This document shows positions 7,635 through 16,200 of a stretch of 21,467 nucleotides of DNA, piece by piece. The translations under genes were made by a program, and so were the position numbers. How positions within the stretch are numbered: the first letter of the stretch is position 1; the number at the start of each line of letters is the position of its first letter. Source of the stretch: an uncultured Prevotella sp. (GTDB lineage: Bacteria > Bacteroidota > Bacteroidia > Bacteroidales > Bacteroidaceae); NCBI GenBank assembly GCA_900550635.1, contig URSZ01000028.1:1-21467 (forward strand). The letters are read 5' to 3'. A model generated the notes under the pieces. It saw only the letters and a program-made list of their open reading frames with translations. It searched no databases and was not told the DNA's origin.

Positions 7635-7672
7635 ACTCAACAGCCTCCCGTCGAAACGGGAGGCTGTTGAGT
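7635..7672 (-). terminator. Perfect 17-bp hairpin with UUCG loop after the BACON lipoprotein gene
   Basis: Arms 7635-7651 and 7656-7672 pair without a mismatch; the loop reads TTCG on the minus strand. It begins 18 nt past the stop of the lipoprotein gene at 7691. Neither strand continues into a clear T-run, so it may terminate weakly, or mainly stabilise the 3' end of the mRNA. Confidence 0.6.
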
Positions 7673-7690
7673 ATTTGCAATAACGAAAAA

Positions 7691-9445
7691 TTATTTCTTG
7701 TAAGAAATTTTCCACGTAAAGGTATCGTAAGCAACTGTCTCGGGATAATCGAACTCGATTGTGTAATAAGGCCCTTCGCCATACATGTGCAGCCACTCTT
7801 CGGCCATGTACTCATCGGCGGGATAGACTTGTTCCTTTACGCCGTTGTAAACACGTTGGGTCTTCTCTACCCTCACTTTGCGCGTGAACGCAACGGGGAA
7901 GCCATCGCCGTCCATGGTCCATTCGCCTTTGATGTACCATTTGCGGTCGTAGTACGTACTCAAGACCTCCCCTACTTGCGGGAGAGTGGATTCGGTGTAT
8001 ATTTTAACATCCCAATTTCCTGTCTCTTCGTTAAGGTTCAAATGCCGTGCCGTCATATAGTTCTTGCTCGGTTTACCGAACAGTCCCGCCATAGCCACGA
8101 TATTTGTTTCATCGTCATTGGGCGAATTGAACAGGTCGTCGTTTTCCAGAAGCCCGAAGAAGAATGCGTTCAGGTCTATGCTCGTAAGCGTATTGTTTAA
8201 ATACGGCGAGAATTCCGACACTCCTTCGCGGTCGTCGTTATATTCCGGTTCATTTGTCGGGCATACCCAACGCACCATATTGCCGTCGGCCCATTCGAAA
8301 TTATAGGTCTCGGCGCTGTCCATATCCGACTCGCGCGTTGCTCCGCTTATGTATCCGTCGGCGTCGTACTCTACGGATATGCGTTCCCAGGTGTAACCGT
8401 CGTTGGTGGAAGCTTCGCTTACCTGTCCTTGTGCGTTAAGTTTGAAAATCCATGGATATTCATAAGAATCTTCCGACACCTTAACTTCGTCCTTTATGCT
8501 GTAGTCGAGCATTAGTTTCTCGAAAAGACTGCCGTCCTTGCCGTTGTATATATAATACTCCTTGAGCCTGTTGCTCTCGTCGTATTTGAATTCGTAATTG
8601 TAGGGATTGTACGTCCTGCCGTTTTTCTCGCTATAATAGTCGCTGCTGAGTTGCGCCGTTTCGGTAATGGCAGTCACCATGCGGAGGTCTCCCGAAGCGC
8701 TTCCGTCGCCCGTCACCGTGACTGTGCACGAGGCCGACACGTCATTGTCCATAGACGATGTGGCCGTAATTACGGCCGTTCCCGCAGCCACAGCCGTTAC
8801 CTCGCCCGAGACGGGGTGCACTTCAGCCACGAGCGGGTTGCTGCTCGACCATTTAACCGACGTGATAGTAGCGTCGGCCGGCGTTACGGTTGCCGTAAGC
8901 GCAGCTGTTTTCCCAACTCCGAGCGTAAGCGCCGACTTGTCGAGCTTTACGGCCGTTACAGGATTCGGTGCTTCGTTCGCACTGCCGTCCTGCTTGTTTG
9001 CTTCCTGCACCACAGTTACGGTAAAAGTGTTGTTTCCAGAGCGTATGGTTATCGTCGCCTCGCGCCGCTCGCCCGTATAGTTTTGGTCGAGTTCTATGCG
9101 CAGCGTCGTGGGGCCGGCCGGACCGTTGTAGGATTCCTTGTCGCCCACATAAAGCCTGAGCCACACCACGTTGTTGCCCGTCTCGGCAGTGGAGGATTTC
9201 ACAGCCTTGTCCGCGAGCTGCAAAGCCTCGGCTGCGGCAGCCACCTCGGTAACAGTTGCTGTCCACGCGGCATTGGCCGTGAACGTAAAGCCACCGCCGC
9301 CGGTGTTTTCGTTGTCGGCATACGCCGTCTGGTTGCGTTCTTCCTGCGACGGGGGAATGAACGAACCGCCACCGCCGCCTTCGTCGTCGCTGCCGCATGC
9401 TGCAAGGAGCAGAACCGACAGCATGGAGATGAGAAGTTTCTTCAT
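7691..9445 (-). CDS. Surface lipoprotein with BACON and Big_2 domains
   Basis: A 584-residue lipoprotein. The signal peptide ends in lipobox LAAC (Cys17). The following GSDDE is an acidic stretch like the lipoprotein export signal that sends Bacteroidota lipoproteins to the outer face of the outer membrane, and a Gly-rich linker follows. Residues about 40-150 fit a BACON domain (WTATVTEV early, then ATITIRSGNNTFTVTVVQEA). About 161-245 is a bacterial Ig-like Big_2 domain (LTLGVGKTAALTATVTPADA, then VKWSSSNPLVAEV). The remaining 340 residues hold Tyr/Asp-rich strands such as FKYDESNRLKEYYIY and VEYDADGYISGAT, resembling DUF4595-type repeats of Bacteroidales lipoproteins. There is no enzyme motif. 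Such proteins are often glycan-binding or structural surface factors; that role is inferred. It is a single-gene transcript with repeat copy 3 upstream and a hairpin downstream. Confidence 0.85.
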   Translation of the reverse strand: MKKLLISMLSVLLLAACGSDDEGGGGGSFIPPSQEERNQTAYADNENTGGGGFTFTANAAWTATVTEVAAAAEALQLADKAVKSSTAETGNNVVWLRLYVGDKESYNGPAGPTTLRIELDQNYTGERREATITIRSGNNTFTVTVVQEANKQDGSANEAPNPVTAVKLDKSALTLGVGKTAALTATVTPADATITSVKWSSSNPLVAEVHPVSGEVTAVAAGTAVITATSSMDNDVSASCTVTVTGDGSASGDLRMVTAITETAQLSSDYYSEKNGRTYNPYNYEFKYDESNRLKEYYIYNGKDGSLFEKLMLDYSIKDEVKVSEDSYEYPWIFKLNAQGQVSEASTNDGYTWERISVEYDADGYISGATRESDMDSAETYNFEWADGNMVRWVCPTNEPEYNDDREGVSEFSPYLNNTLTSIDLNAFFFGLLENDDLFNSPNDDETNIVAMAGLFGKPSKNYMTARHLNLNEETGNWDVKIYTESTLPQVGEVLSTYYDRKWYIKGEWTMDGDGFPVAFTRKVRVEKTQRVYNGVKEQVYPADEYMAEEWLHMYGEGPYYTIEFDYPETVAYDTFTWKISYKK

Positions 9446-9613
9446 GATTTCTTCTGTTTGGTTTGTAAACTATTAATATTATACTAAAAAAATACTGGGA
9501 TAACCGATTATGGCACGTGGTCTATCTGTACTTGATTGCAAAAATATATAAAATTCAATTCCTAAGGGTAAAAGTGACAAGATTTTATTTTGAACGACAC
9601 GGTTTTCCGGCAA

Positions 9614-9695
9614 GGGAAAATATGTCCGACATATTTCAAAACACAAGGCACATATTTTAAAATATGTGCCTTGTGTTTTTTAATTGCTCCCTGGG
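9614..9695 (+). repeat. Three-module palindromic repeat, copy 3 (perfect 42-bp palindrome)
   Basis: Modules lie at 9617-9637, 9638-9658 and 9659-9679. The first is the GTCCGAC palindrome flavour. The second is the GTGCCTTG flavour inverted, and the third is the same flavour upright. Modules two and three are exact reverse complements with no spacer, so 9638-9679 is a perfect 42-bp palindrome. TTTTTTAATTGCTCCCTGGG follows. Confidence 0.9.
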
Positions 9696-9811
9696 CGTGC
9701 CAACAAGTTGGAAAAGAGTACCGCTTCACGGCATGGAAAAACCGCCATATTTGCCCGCGTTTTCCGCCCGGGTTTCCGCCGTCCGCGCCGCCGGGCGGCA
9801 AGGCCGGCTAC

Positions 9812-9857
9812 AAAAAAGGAATGCCCCGCCGCGGGGGAGATTTCCTGCGGCGGGGCA
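9812..9857 (-). terminator. Rho-independent terminator of the GH5-like gene
   Basis: Arms TGCCCCGCCGC (9822-9832) and GCGGCGGGGCA (9847-9857) pair over 11 G/C-rich base pairs. On the minus strand the stem is followed by TTCCTTTTTT. It lies 33 nt beyond the stop of the gene at 9890. The outer stem and part of the loop match the terminator at 13129-13172. Confidence 0.88.
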
Positions 9858-9889
9858 ATGGATGTCGTATTCTACAGTCAAGAGCGGCG

Positions 9890-12553
9890 TCAATGGTCGG
9901 TTATTATCGGGTCGAACGCAAAGCTGCTTACGTTTTCATCGCCGGGCTCACCGTCCACGTACCAGTTGACGTGCATGTTGCGGAACACAGAAAGCACTGC
10001 CGAGGGGTCTTCTGTGCGCGAGGGCTGCCACTTCGTACAGAACAGCGGGCGGCCGAAGCGGTAGGCCACGCTGTTGAGCCATCCAAGCTCGGGCGAATCC
10101 TGCGAAGAGGCGTATGCTATTACATCGCTCATACACCATATATCATAACACATCTCGACGGACGAATTTGCGTACTCGAGCCTGTTCCAACCGGCTTCTC
10201 CGCCCCCGTGCACGAGTTGTTCGATGTAATCGAAATCGGCGGGGAATGTAGTGGTGGACACCGTAGGCGTGGCGAATACGGGCTTGGTGGCAAATACCCC
10301 GCGCGCGGCGGAGAACAGGGCGGGCAGCAGTTCGGCCACACGCCCGCGGTCTACCGACTGGGTGCAGGGCTTATAGTACACGTCCCATGCCATAATGCGC
10401 TCATCCTTGTCGTAACGGCCTATCATGTCGGCCACGTATGCAACAAGCGCGTCCTGGTTGCGCAAGGCATACTTGTCGTTCATAAGCGCGGGAAGAACCG
10501 TCATCCCGGCATTGCCGGCCAGTTCAAGAAGGTTGTTGAAATCCTCGAAGAACTTCTCGGAATTACGGAAATAGGTATCAAAATCGAGCTGCACCTGCAC
10601 ACTGTTGTACAAACCGGAAGAGGCTTTTTCGGTAACGCCCGTTATTGCCGCCGAAACAGAGTTATACGACAATCCTTTGGTAGGCACGCGGTTCATCTGG
10701 GCATACGCCTGCCATCCTTCCATGCGCCCGGTATAGTTTTCGTATGGCGAGGCTATCGGCGTGAAGGCAAAAGCGGCCACATCGGCTGCGTCCGGTTCTC
10801 CGGCGGCATACCAGTTGACATGGCGGGCGGCGAACTCGCCCTGCACCGACGCGGCATTCATGCAGAACGTGGGGCGTTTGTATTCCTTGTACAATGCCTC
10901 GAGGAAAGCGTCGCCGGCCTGGCTGCCCTGCGCCATATTATACCCGGTTACGTCGCTCAGCCGCCACAACAGGTTGGGCACGTCGCCGCCTTCGGCGTCG
11001 GGTGTCGTGGCGTTCGACACCAAAGGCACGGCAAACATGGGCTGGTTGGGGAATGCGTAACGCACGTAGCGGAACAGGTAGGGAATGAACGTCGCGAGCT
11101 TGCTGTCGCTCCCGGTGCTTGTTTGCGTGTACAGATTCCAGCCCTTCACGCGGGGATCGTTGTAATACTTCAATACGAAATTGTATATTGAGCTTGCCAG
11201 CAAGGCATCGCCGGCCGCCAGGTCGTCATCATCAAGCAGCGTGGGAAGGACGGTCATTCCGGCTTCCTTTGCCTGGGCGAGGAGGTTGTCAAACGTAGTG
11301 TAGAACGACGACGAGCCGTAATCGGAATAGTCGAGCCGCACGCTGATGGTGTTGTACAGCCCGTCGGTGGCGTGCTGTGAGATGAGCGTCTGCGCCTCGC
11401 CCACGCTTCCTGCGCTAAGCCCCTTGAGCGGGCCGCCGCTCATCCATTTCCAGGCGCGCCGTTCGGTCCAGCGCTCGGTATACTCTGCTCCGGGGTCGGT
11501 CCTCTCGCCCGGCGAGGCGAACTTGAAGCTCTTTATAAAATCGAGTTCGTCGGGATTATATGGCTCGCCGTCCGCGTAAAGCAGGTTGTGGAACATGGGT
11601 TCCCAAGCATAATACGTTGAGCGTCCCCACGACACTTCCCAATTGGCATCGCACGAATAAAGCCCCCAGGTATAGAAGTGTATGCCGTACTTGGAGAACT
11701 CGGTAAGCGTGCGGGCCACGCCCGAGCCGTTCGTGCGCGTAAGGCATTCGGTGCATACGAGGGCATTGTCGTTAATCTTGCCTATGCGGTTCACCATCAC
11801 CGAGACATTGCGGTTATGGTCTTCCTGCACGGAGTAGTTGTGGAAATTGTGCAGGTCCATCATGCCTTCGGTCTCATTGCGTATGGCAGTCAAATCGTTT
11901 GGATTGGCCGACCCTATGCCTGAGTCCCAGATTATAGAGGAACTGATGGGCTGGGTGCAGCCTTCCTCGCGGCACCATAGCACCATTTGCTGAATCCATT
12001 CCATCTGCTCCTTGCAAATCTCGGGATCGGTCATCTCGGGCTCGTTCCATATATCCCAAAGCACAATGCGGTCGTCGTTGCGGAAATGCCGTACCACTTG
12101 CCTTACAACGCCCTCAAGTTCCGCGAGAGCCTGCTCCTTGTCGGAACGCGAATAATAGCCTTGCGGGAAGCCGAACACCGGAGCCACGGTCATGCCGTAC
12201 TTGTCTGCCCATGCGGCCCATTGCTCCACGCTGTTGATATATTCGTTAGCCGTCGACCCGCCCGGCCACCAGCGAACCGAATTGAATCCCAGTTCGGAAG
12301 CTAATTTTATGGCTTCTTCCTGCGTAATGGCCGCACAAGGCGGAGAAGGGCAGTTTATTCCTATTATGGGGCCGTATTTCTCGGCCCAGGCATCGCACTG
12401 TTCCTTGGTCCACTGGCCGCGCGCATAAGGGTGGTCGGCGTTAGTTATGGCCGCAAACAAGCGCGGTTCTTCGTCATGTGTCGATTGCGCCGACACCCCT
12501 GCCGAAAACGACAGGGACAAGGCTGCCAATGCACATATTTTCTTAATCTTCAT
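9890..12553 (-). CDS. Secreted GH5-like protein with three barrels, two lacking catalytic acids
   Basis: An 887-residue secreted protein with a signal peptide ending VSAQ (about 1-23). Barrel 1 (about 25-350) is a Bacteroidales-type cellulase-family TIM barrel: GFNSVRWWPGG, then WDIWNEP with Glu171 as likely acid/base, and CTEC with Glu269 as likely nucleophile. Two further barrel-like units, about 370-625 and 626-887, align with each other (KGLS...GLYN, AGMTVLP, RPxFC, HVNWY..GEP, SFAF/AFAF) and more loosely with barrel 1. In them the WNEP site reads WNLYTQ and WDVYYKP, and the CTEC site reads CMNA and CTKW, so both acids are gone. They may be carbohydrate-binding or scaffolding pseudoenzymes. 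The substrate is unknown; a beta-linked glycan is the family expectation. No T9SS tail or lipobox is seen. The transcript ends at 9812-9857. Confidence 0.83.
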   Translation of the reverse strand: MKIKKICALAALSLSFSAGVSAQSTHDEEPRLFAAITNADHPYARGQWTKEQCDAWAEKYGPIIGINCPSPPCAAITQEEAIKLASELGFNSVRWWPGGSTANEYINSVEQWAAWADKYGMTVAPVFGFPQGYYSRSDKEQALAELEGVVRQVVRHFRNDDRIVLWDIWNEPEMTDPEICKEQMEWIQQMVLWCREEGCTQPISSSIIWDSGIGSANPNDLTAIRNETEGMMDLHNFHNYSVQEDHNRNVSVMVNRIGKINDNALVCTECLTRTNGSGVARTLTEFSKYGIHFYTWGLYSCDANWEVSWGRSTYYAWEPMFHNLLYADGEPYNPDELDFIKSFKFASPGERTDPGAEYTERWTERRAWKWMSGGPLKGLSAGSVGEAQTLISQHATDGLYNTISVRLDYSDYGSSSFYTTFDNLLAQAKEAGMTVLPTLLDDDDLAAGDALLASSIYNFVLKYYNDPRVKGWNLYTQTSTGSDSKLATFIPYLFRYVRYAFPNQPMFAVPLVSNATTPDAEGGDVPNLLWRLSDVTGYNMAQGSQAGDAFLEALYKEYKRPTFCMNAASVQGEFAARHVNWYAAGEPDAADVAAFAFTPIASPYENYTGRMEGWQAYAQMNRVPTKGLSYNSVSAAITGVTEKASSGLYNSVQVQLDFDTYFRNSEKFFEDFNNLLELAGNAGMTVLPALMNDKYALRNQDALVAYVADMIGRYDKDERIMAWDVYYKPCTQSVDRGRVAELLPALFSAARGVFATKPVFATPTVSTTTFPADFDYIEQLVHGGGEAGWNRLEYANSSVEMCYDIWCMSDVIAYASSQDSPELGWLNSVAYRFGRPLFCTKWQPSRTEDPSAVLSVFRNMHVNWYVDGEPGDENVSSFAFDPIITDH

Positions 12554-12908
12554 AGATTTTCTTTTAATATGTTGTTATTATTACATATCCCCGTCAACTC
12601 TTTACAAGCAGCAGGGTTTTAGTGAATATTATCAATTCATTATTTACAGACAACCTGATTTTCAGAATAAAACCAGGCATGTACATACCGCTATATTTCG
12701 GAAGACGGGACGTTGCCCCGCCGCGTTCTTTCTACGATGGCAACATACGGTAACACACCTTATGTTCCAAGCTATGCAATATTAGCATAAAATAGTAAAA
12801 AAGTGGACTCTACGGATACTAAATTATGTTAACTTAACACGTATTTGTGAATGCACCTGATTTGCGTCCGTCTTTGTCCGTCATTCGGGAATACTCTCGG
12901 GGAATGGC

Positions 12909-12992
12909 TAAAAATATGTCTGAGATATTTTAAAAAAGGTCGGACATATTTTGAAATATGTGCCTTGAATTTTTTCTTTTCTCCTACCTGGG
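12909..12992 (+). repeat. Three-module palindromic repeat, copy 4
   Basis: Modules lie at 12911-12931, 12932-12952 and 12953-12973: the GTCTGAGAT flavour, a half-degenerate palindrome (GGTCGGACATATTTT), and the GTGCCTTG flavour. TTTTTC, TTTTCTCC and TACCTGGG follow. The sequence further right (TGAAAATGAGTACCCG, from about 13002) resembles the flank of copy 3 (TGGAAAAGAGTACCG), so the element may extend about 25 bp further. Confidence 0.86.
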
Positions 12993-13128
12993 TATAACCC
13001 TCTGAAAATGAGTACCCGTTTTCGAGCCTCAAAAAGTCCGTTTTACTTTCCCCGATTTTGCGTCGCCGTATGTCTGTTTCGGCCTTGGCGGCCGGGAATA
13101 CTTGTACGGCATGAACATCCGGCGGATT

Positions 13129-13172
13129 CAAAAATGCCCCGCATGCAAGAGACTTCCTTCATGCGGGGCATT
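13129..13172 (-). terminator. Rho-independent terminator of the large secreted-protein gene
   Basis: Arms AATGCCCCGCATG (13133-13145) and CATGCGGGGCATT (13160-13172) pair perfectly over 13 bp. On the minus strand the stem continues as TTTTTGAA. It sits about 28 nt past the stop codon at 13201. Confidence 0.9.
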
Positions 13173-13200
13173 CGTCAGTGCCGGTATTCTGTTTTGGCCG

Positions 13201-16200
13201 TTACTTGACCAATACCTTGTCTTTTCCTACTATGTAGATACCCTTAGTAAGGCCTTCAGTAGCTGCCGAGCGGAGAACGTTCCTCTTGACGAGCACGCCG
13301 TCGATGGTGTAAACGTCTACCTTCTCGTCAGGATCGCTTGCTACGACGGTCTCTATCTTGTTGAGCAAGCCTTCCTTGATTGCTATCGTGAGGTCTGCTT
13401 CGCCGGTCTCGCTTATGATACTGCCGAACTCGATGTAACCGCCCTGGCCGTTAATGCCGGTTTCTACAGACGTTGTGTCGAGAGCAGAGTTGACGAAGAT
13501 TCCGTAACCTACCCTGCCCGGAACGGTGTAGTCCATGGTTGCCACAAGGCCGTTTACGGTCTTTCCTTCATTGGTGTAATCATCTACGAGAGGTAATGCG
13601 AGCTGTACGGTTTCGCCTGCCTCGGGATTGAACGCCGTGTAGTCGTTGGCTACCACGATGAACGGTTCGCCTGCCTGGGTTGAGGTGAGGCTCTTGAGGT
13701 AAAGCTCGGAGCCGTCGGCTGCAATGCCCTTAATGCCATAGAGGAAGATTCCCGAGCCTATGTTGTAGTCAACCGTATTCTCGTCCAATGCATACGGCAG
13801 CGACATTATCTGTATGCTGTTGTTGGGTATGTCGACGTAAAGGTTCTCGATATCTTCAGGCACTTCTTCGAAAGTCCAGGAAGAAGGAGAGTCTGCGTCG
13901 GCAGCCCAAGGAACAACGTAGCCGTCGCCTGCCGCGTGGAGAGGCTTCTTGTTGATGTTTTCCTTAACATCGCTGTACATTCTGTACTGGCCGGACTTGA
14001 GAAGTTCTACTGCGAACGGAGTAGGAGTTGCGCTCATACCCATACGCTGGCTATCATTGTACTCCGAGGCGAGATACTGGCCGGTGGCGCGGTTCTGGAG
14101 GGCATAAACCTTATGGTCGGCACCGTCTTCGGTGATGTCCACCAGACGCCACATGCAATACGGGTCGGTGTAGGAGTTCGGGTCGCGCTCGTCGGTAGCG
14201 TAGTCGTAAGCGCCCCAAATCACTGCGTCGGCATTACCGTCCCAATGTGCGGCCTTGGTGTTGTTGCTTTCAGGAGCTATGATGAGGCTTCCGTTTACCA
14301 GCGAGGAATAAATATCGCCTGTTCCTGTTCCCTGGTCAACGCTGCCGGTGCGGGACTGGTCGGTATTGGAGATGTAATACCACTTGCCAGGCTCGAACTG
14401 CTTCTGCTGGCTCTTGTAGAGGTCGAACGCTGACTGCAATGCCGCAAGCCTTGCGTCGAGGTCGGAGCGCAGCGGCTTTTCGTGGTCGTAGTCGGCAGCT
14501 TCGTCGAGGGCGATGATTATGTCGTCGTACTGCTCGCCGGTAACGTCGCCGTACTGGTCGTCGTAGCCGAACTTGTCAACGTAGCTCTGCACTTCACTGA
14601 TGAGGTTTTCGAGAGGCTCGGTGTCGGGCGTGAGGTCGAGCACGGCCTGAGTTGCCGCCAATATAGCATCAATTTCCTCCTGCTTGACTGTATTGGTCTC
14701 TATTTTCGCCTTTGCGTCGTCGATGAGGGCTTTCAGGTTGTCGGCTGCTTCTTTCAGGCCGGGAACGTAGTTGTAAGGTGAGTTCTCCTCGTCTAACTCA
14801 ACTTCGTAAACCTGGAACTCGCCGATGGTGTACATCGTGTTGGCCTGCGGCTCATAAGTGCTGTTCACAAGGAAACGCAGGTAGCGGTATTCCGCGCCCA
14901 TGTCGGTAATGCGGTAGTAGAATCCGCGGTTGCTGCCGGCGTAGTTGTCGACGAATTCGCTTGTCGGGAAGTCGGTGTAGCGGCCGATGAAGGTCCACTT
15001 CGATTCGTCCACGGTGGGTTCTGCTGCCACGGACGGGTCGTTCGTCACGTAGAGGCTTACGTCGGTCCACATTTCCTTGAAGCCCCAGTCGCCGTCGCGC
15101 AGGCCGAAGTAGAACTCAAAGTCGGAAACGGGGTTGTCGCGCAGGTCAACCTGGAACGGCTGCGGAGGAGTAGCCACGTTTGCGTCCCAAGTAGACTGGA
15201 AGCAAGAAGCAGTGCTGCCGTCGATAAGGTTTGCATAGCTTGAATATCCATCATTAACTGCGGCTGGTTCTTGCGAAGCCCAAACCTGTCCGCTAAGCGG
15301 GTCGGTTTCGTTCACTTCGGTGATAAGGCCGCCGTTCTCGTGGTCAACAACGTATCTCATGACATTCTTGTAAGCAGGCTCTGCGTCTACAAGGGCGTTG
15401 CGCATTTGCTGCGTGATACCGTCCTGTTCGCCGGCCTTTACAATGCTGTCGATGAGCTGCTGGTCGGTGAGCTTGACGAGCAGCCAAGCAGCGTTGGAGT
15501 TGGCGTCGCCGTCGGCAAGACGTATGGAGCCGCCCGTGTCGTGGCCGTAGGTCTGGAGATTGTAAGCCGTGATGTCGGTGGAGTTGGAAATGTTCCAACG
15601 CTCCCTTTCAAGGTACTTGAACGTCTGCCCCGTTTGCTGTTCCGCCGTCATCAGGACGGTCTGGTCGGCCTGCGAGTAAGTGTCCATATAGTTGAGATAC
15701 TTGACGTTCTGCACGCTGAACGTGCCGTTGCCATTGTCGGTTATGTGGAACAGGTAATCGGGCGTCTTTTCCTCGAACAAGCCCCATTTGAGCTGGCTGT
15801 TGTTGGTGGCATACATACCCGTAATCCTGTCTTGCTCGATAGAAGAATCGTACCAGGTGTAGTTTGCCGAGAGTATATAGTAGTAGCCGTCGGTTACGGG
15901 GTTCATCGAGTGGTCTTGTGCGGCGAACTCGTCGCAAGCCGACTTGAGCTGCTCTACCATTTGGTCGATTTCAGCGTCCGAAGCCATTCCTTCGTTGTAC
16001 ATGGTCGTCGCGTCGGCTATGGCCTTAGCAATGGCCGTGGTGTCGCCAGCGTTCTGGCCGGGGTTCGGGCCCACGTTGGTTTCAGCCATAAGGCCCCGGG
16101 CATCGGTTATTGCTTCGCGCAGCTTCATCAATACGCCCACGTCCTCGTCCGATACCTTCTCGATGTACCAGTAGCCGTCGCCTGCATAATAATCCTTGTT

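Larger units (their letters stand above)
9446..9889. other. Intergenic region with repeat copy 3 and a terminator
   Basis: No gene is visible. The lipoprotein gene has a possible -7 box TATTTTTG at 9546-9539 (minus) without a convincing -33. Repeat copy 3 lies at 9614-9695 and the terminator of the GH5-like gene at 9812-9857. A 79-codon minus-strand frame at 9562-9801 is repeat sequence, not a gene. Confidence 0.6.
12554..13200. other. Long intergenic region with repeat copy 4 and a terminator
   Basis: No gene is supported. Going left to right there is an A/T-rich leader of the GH5-like gene in which I find no TAnnTTTG box on the minus strand, an isolated copy of a terminator arm (12714-12724) without its partner, repeat copy 4 (12909-12992), and the terminator of the large secreted gene (13129-13172). 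Confidence 0.55.

Noticed and set aside
7565..7690. Cobalamin riboswitch upstream of the substrate-binding lipoprotein
   Set aside because: The gap is too short, and apart from the hairpin of the preceding gene has no conserved aptamer sequence, so B12 cannot be named as cargo.
9562..9801. 79-codon minus-strand frame, and similar frames at 42-254 and 12829-13131
   Set aside because: Their common Lys/Tyr/His/Ile-rich segments are translations of the palindromic repeat. The flanking residues share nothing, so they are not a protein family.
9590..11191. 533-codon plus-strand open frame opposite the GH5-like gene
   Set aside because: It is antisense to a gene with clear family motifs and a signal peptide. 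Its protein is rich in His/Arg/Gly with no domain, and it begins inside repeat copy 3.
12714..12724. Possible terminator sharing the arm TGCCCCGCCGC
   Set aside because: No matching right arm follows, so no stem can form. It may be a remnant of the terminator family.
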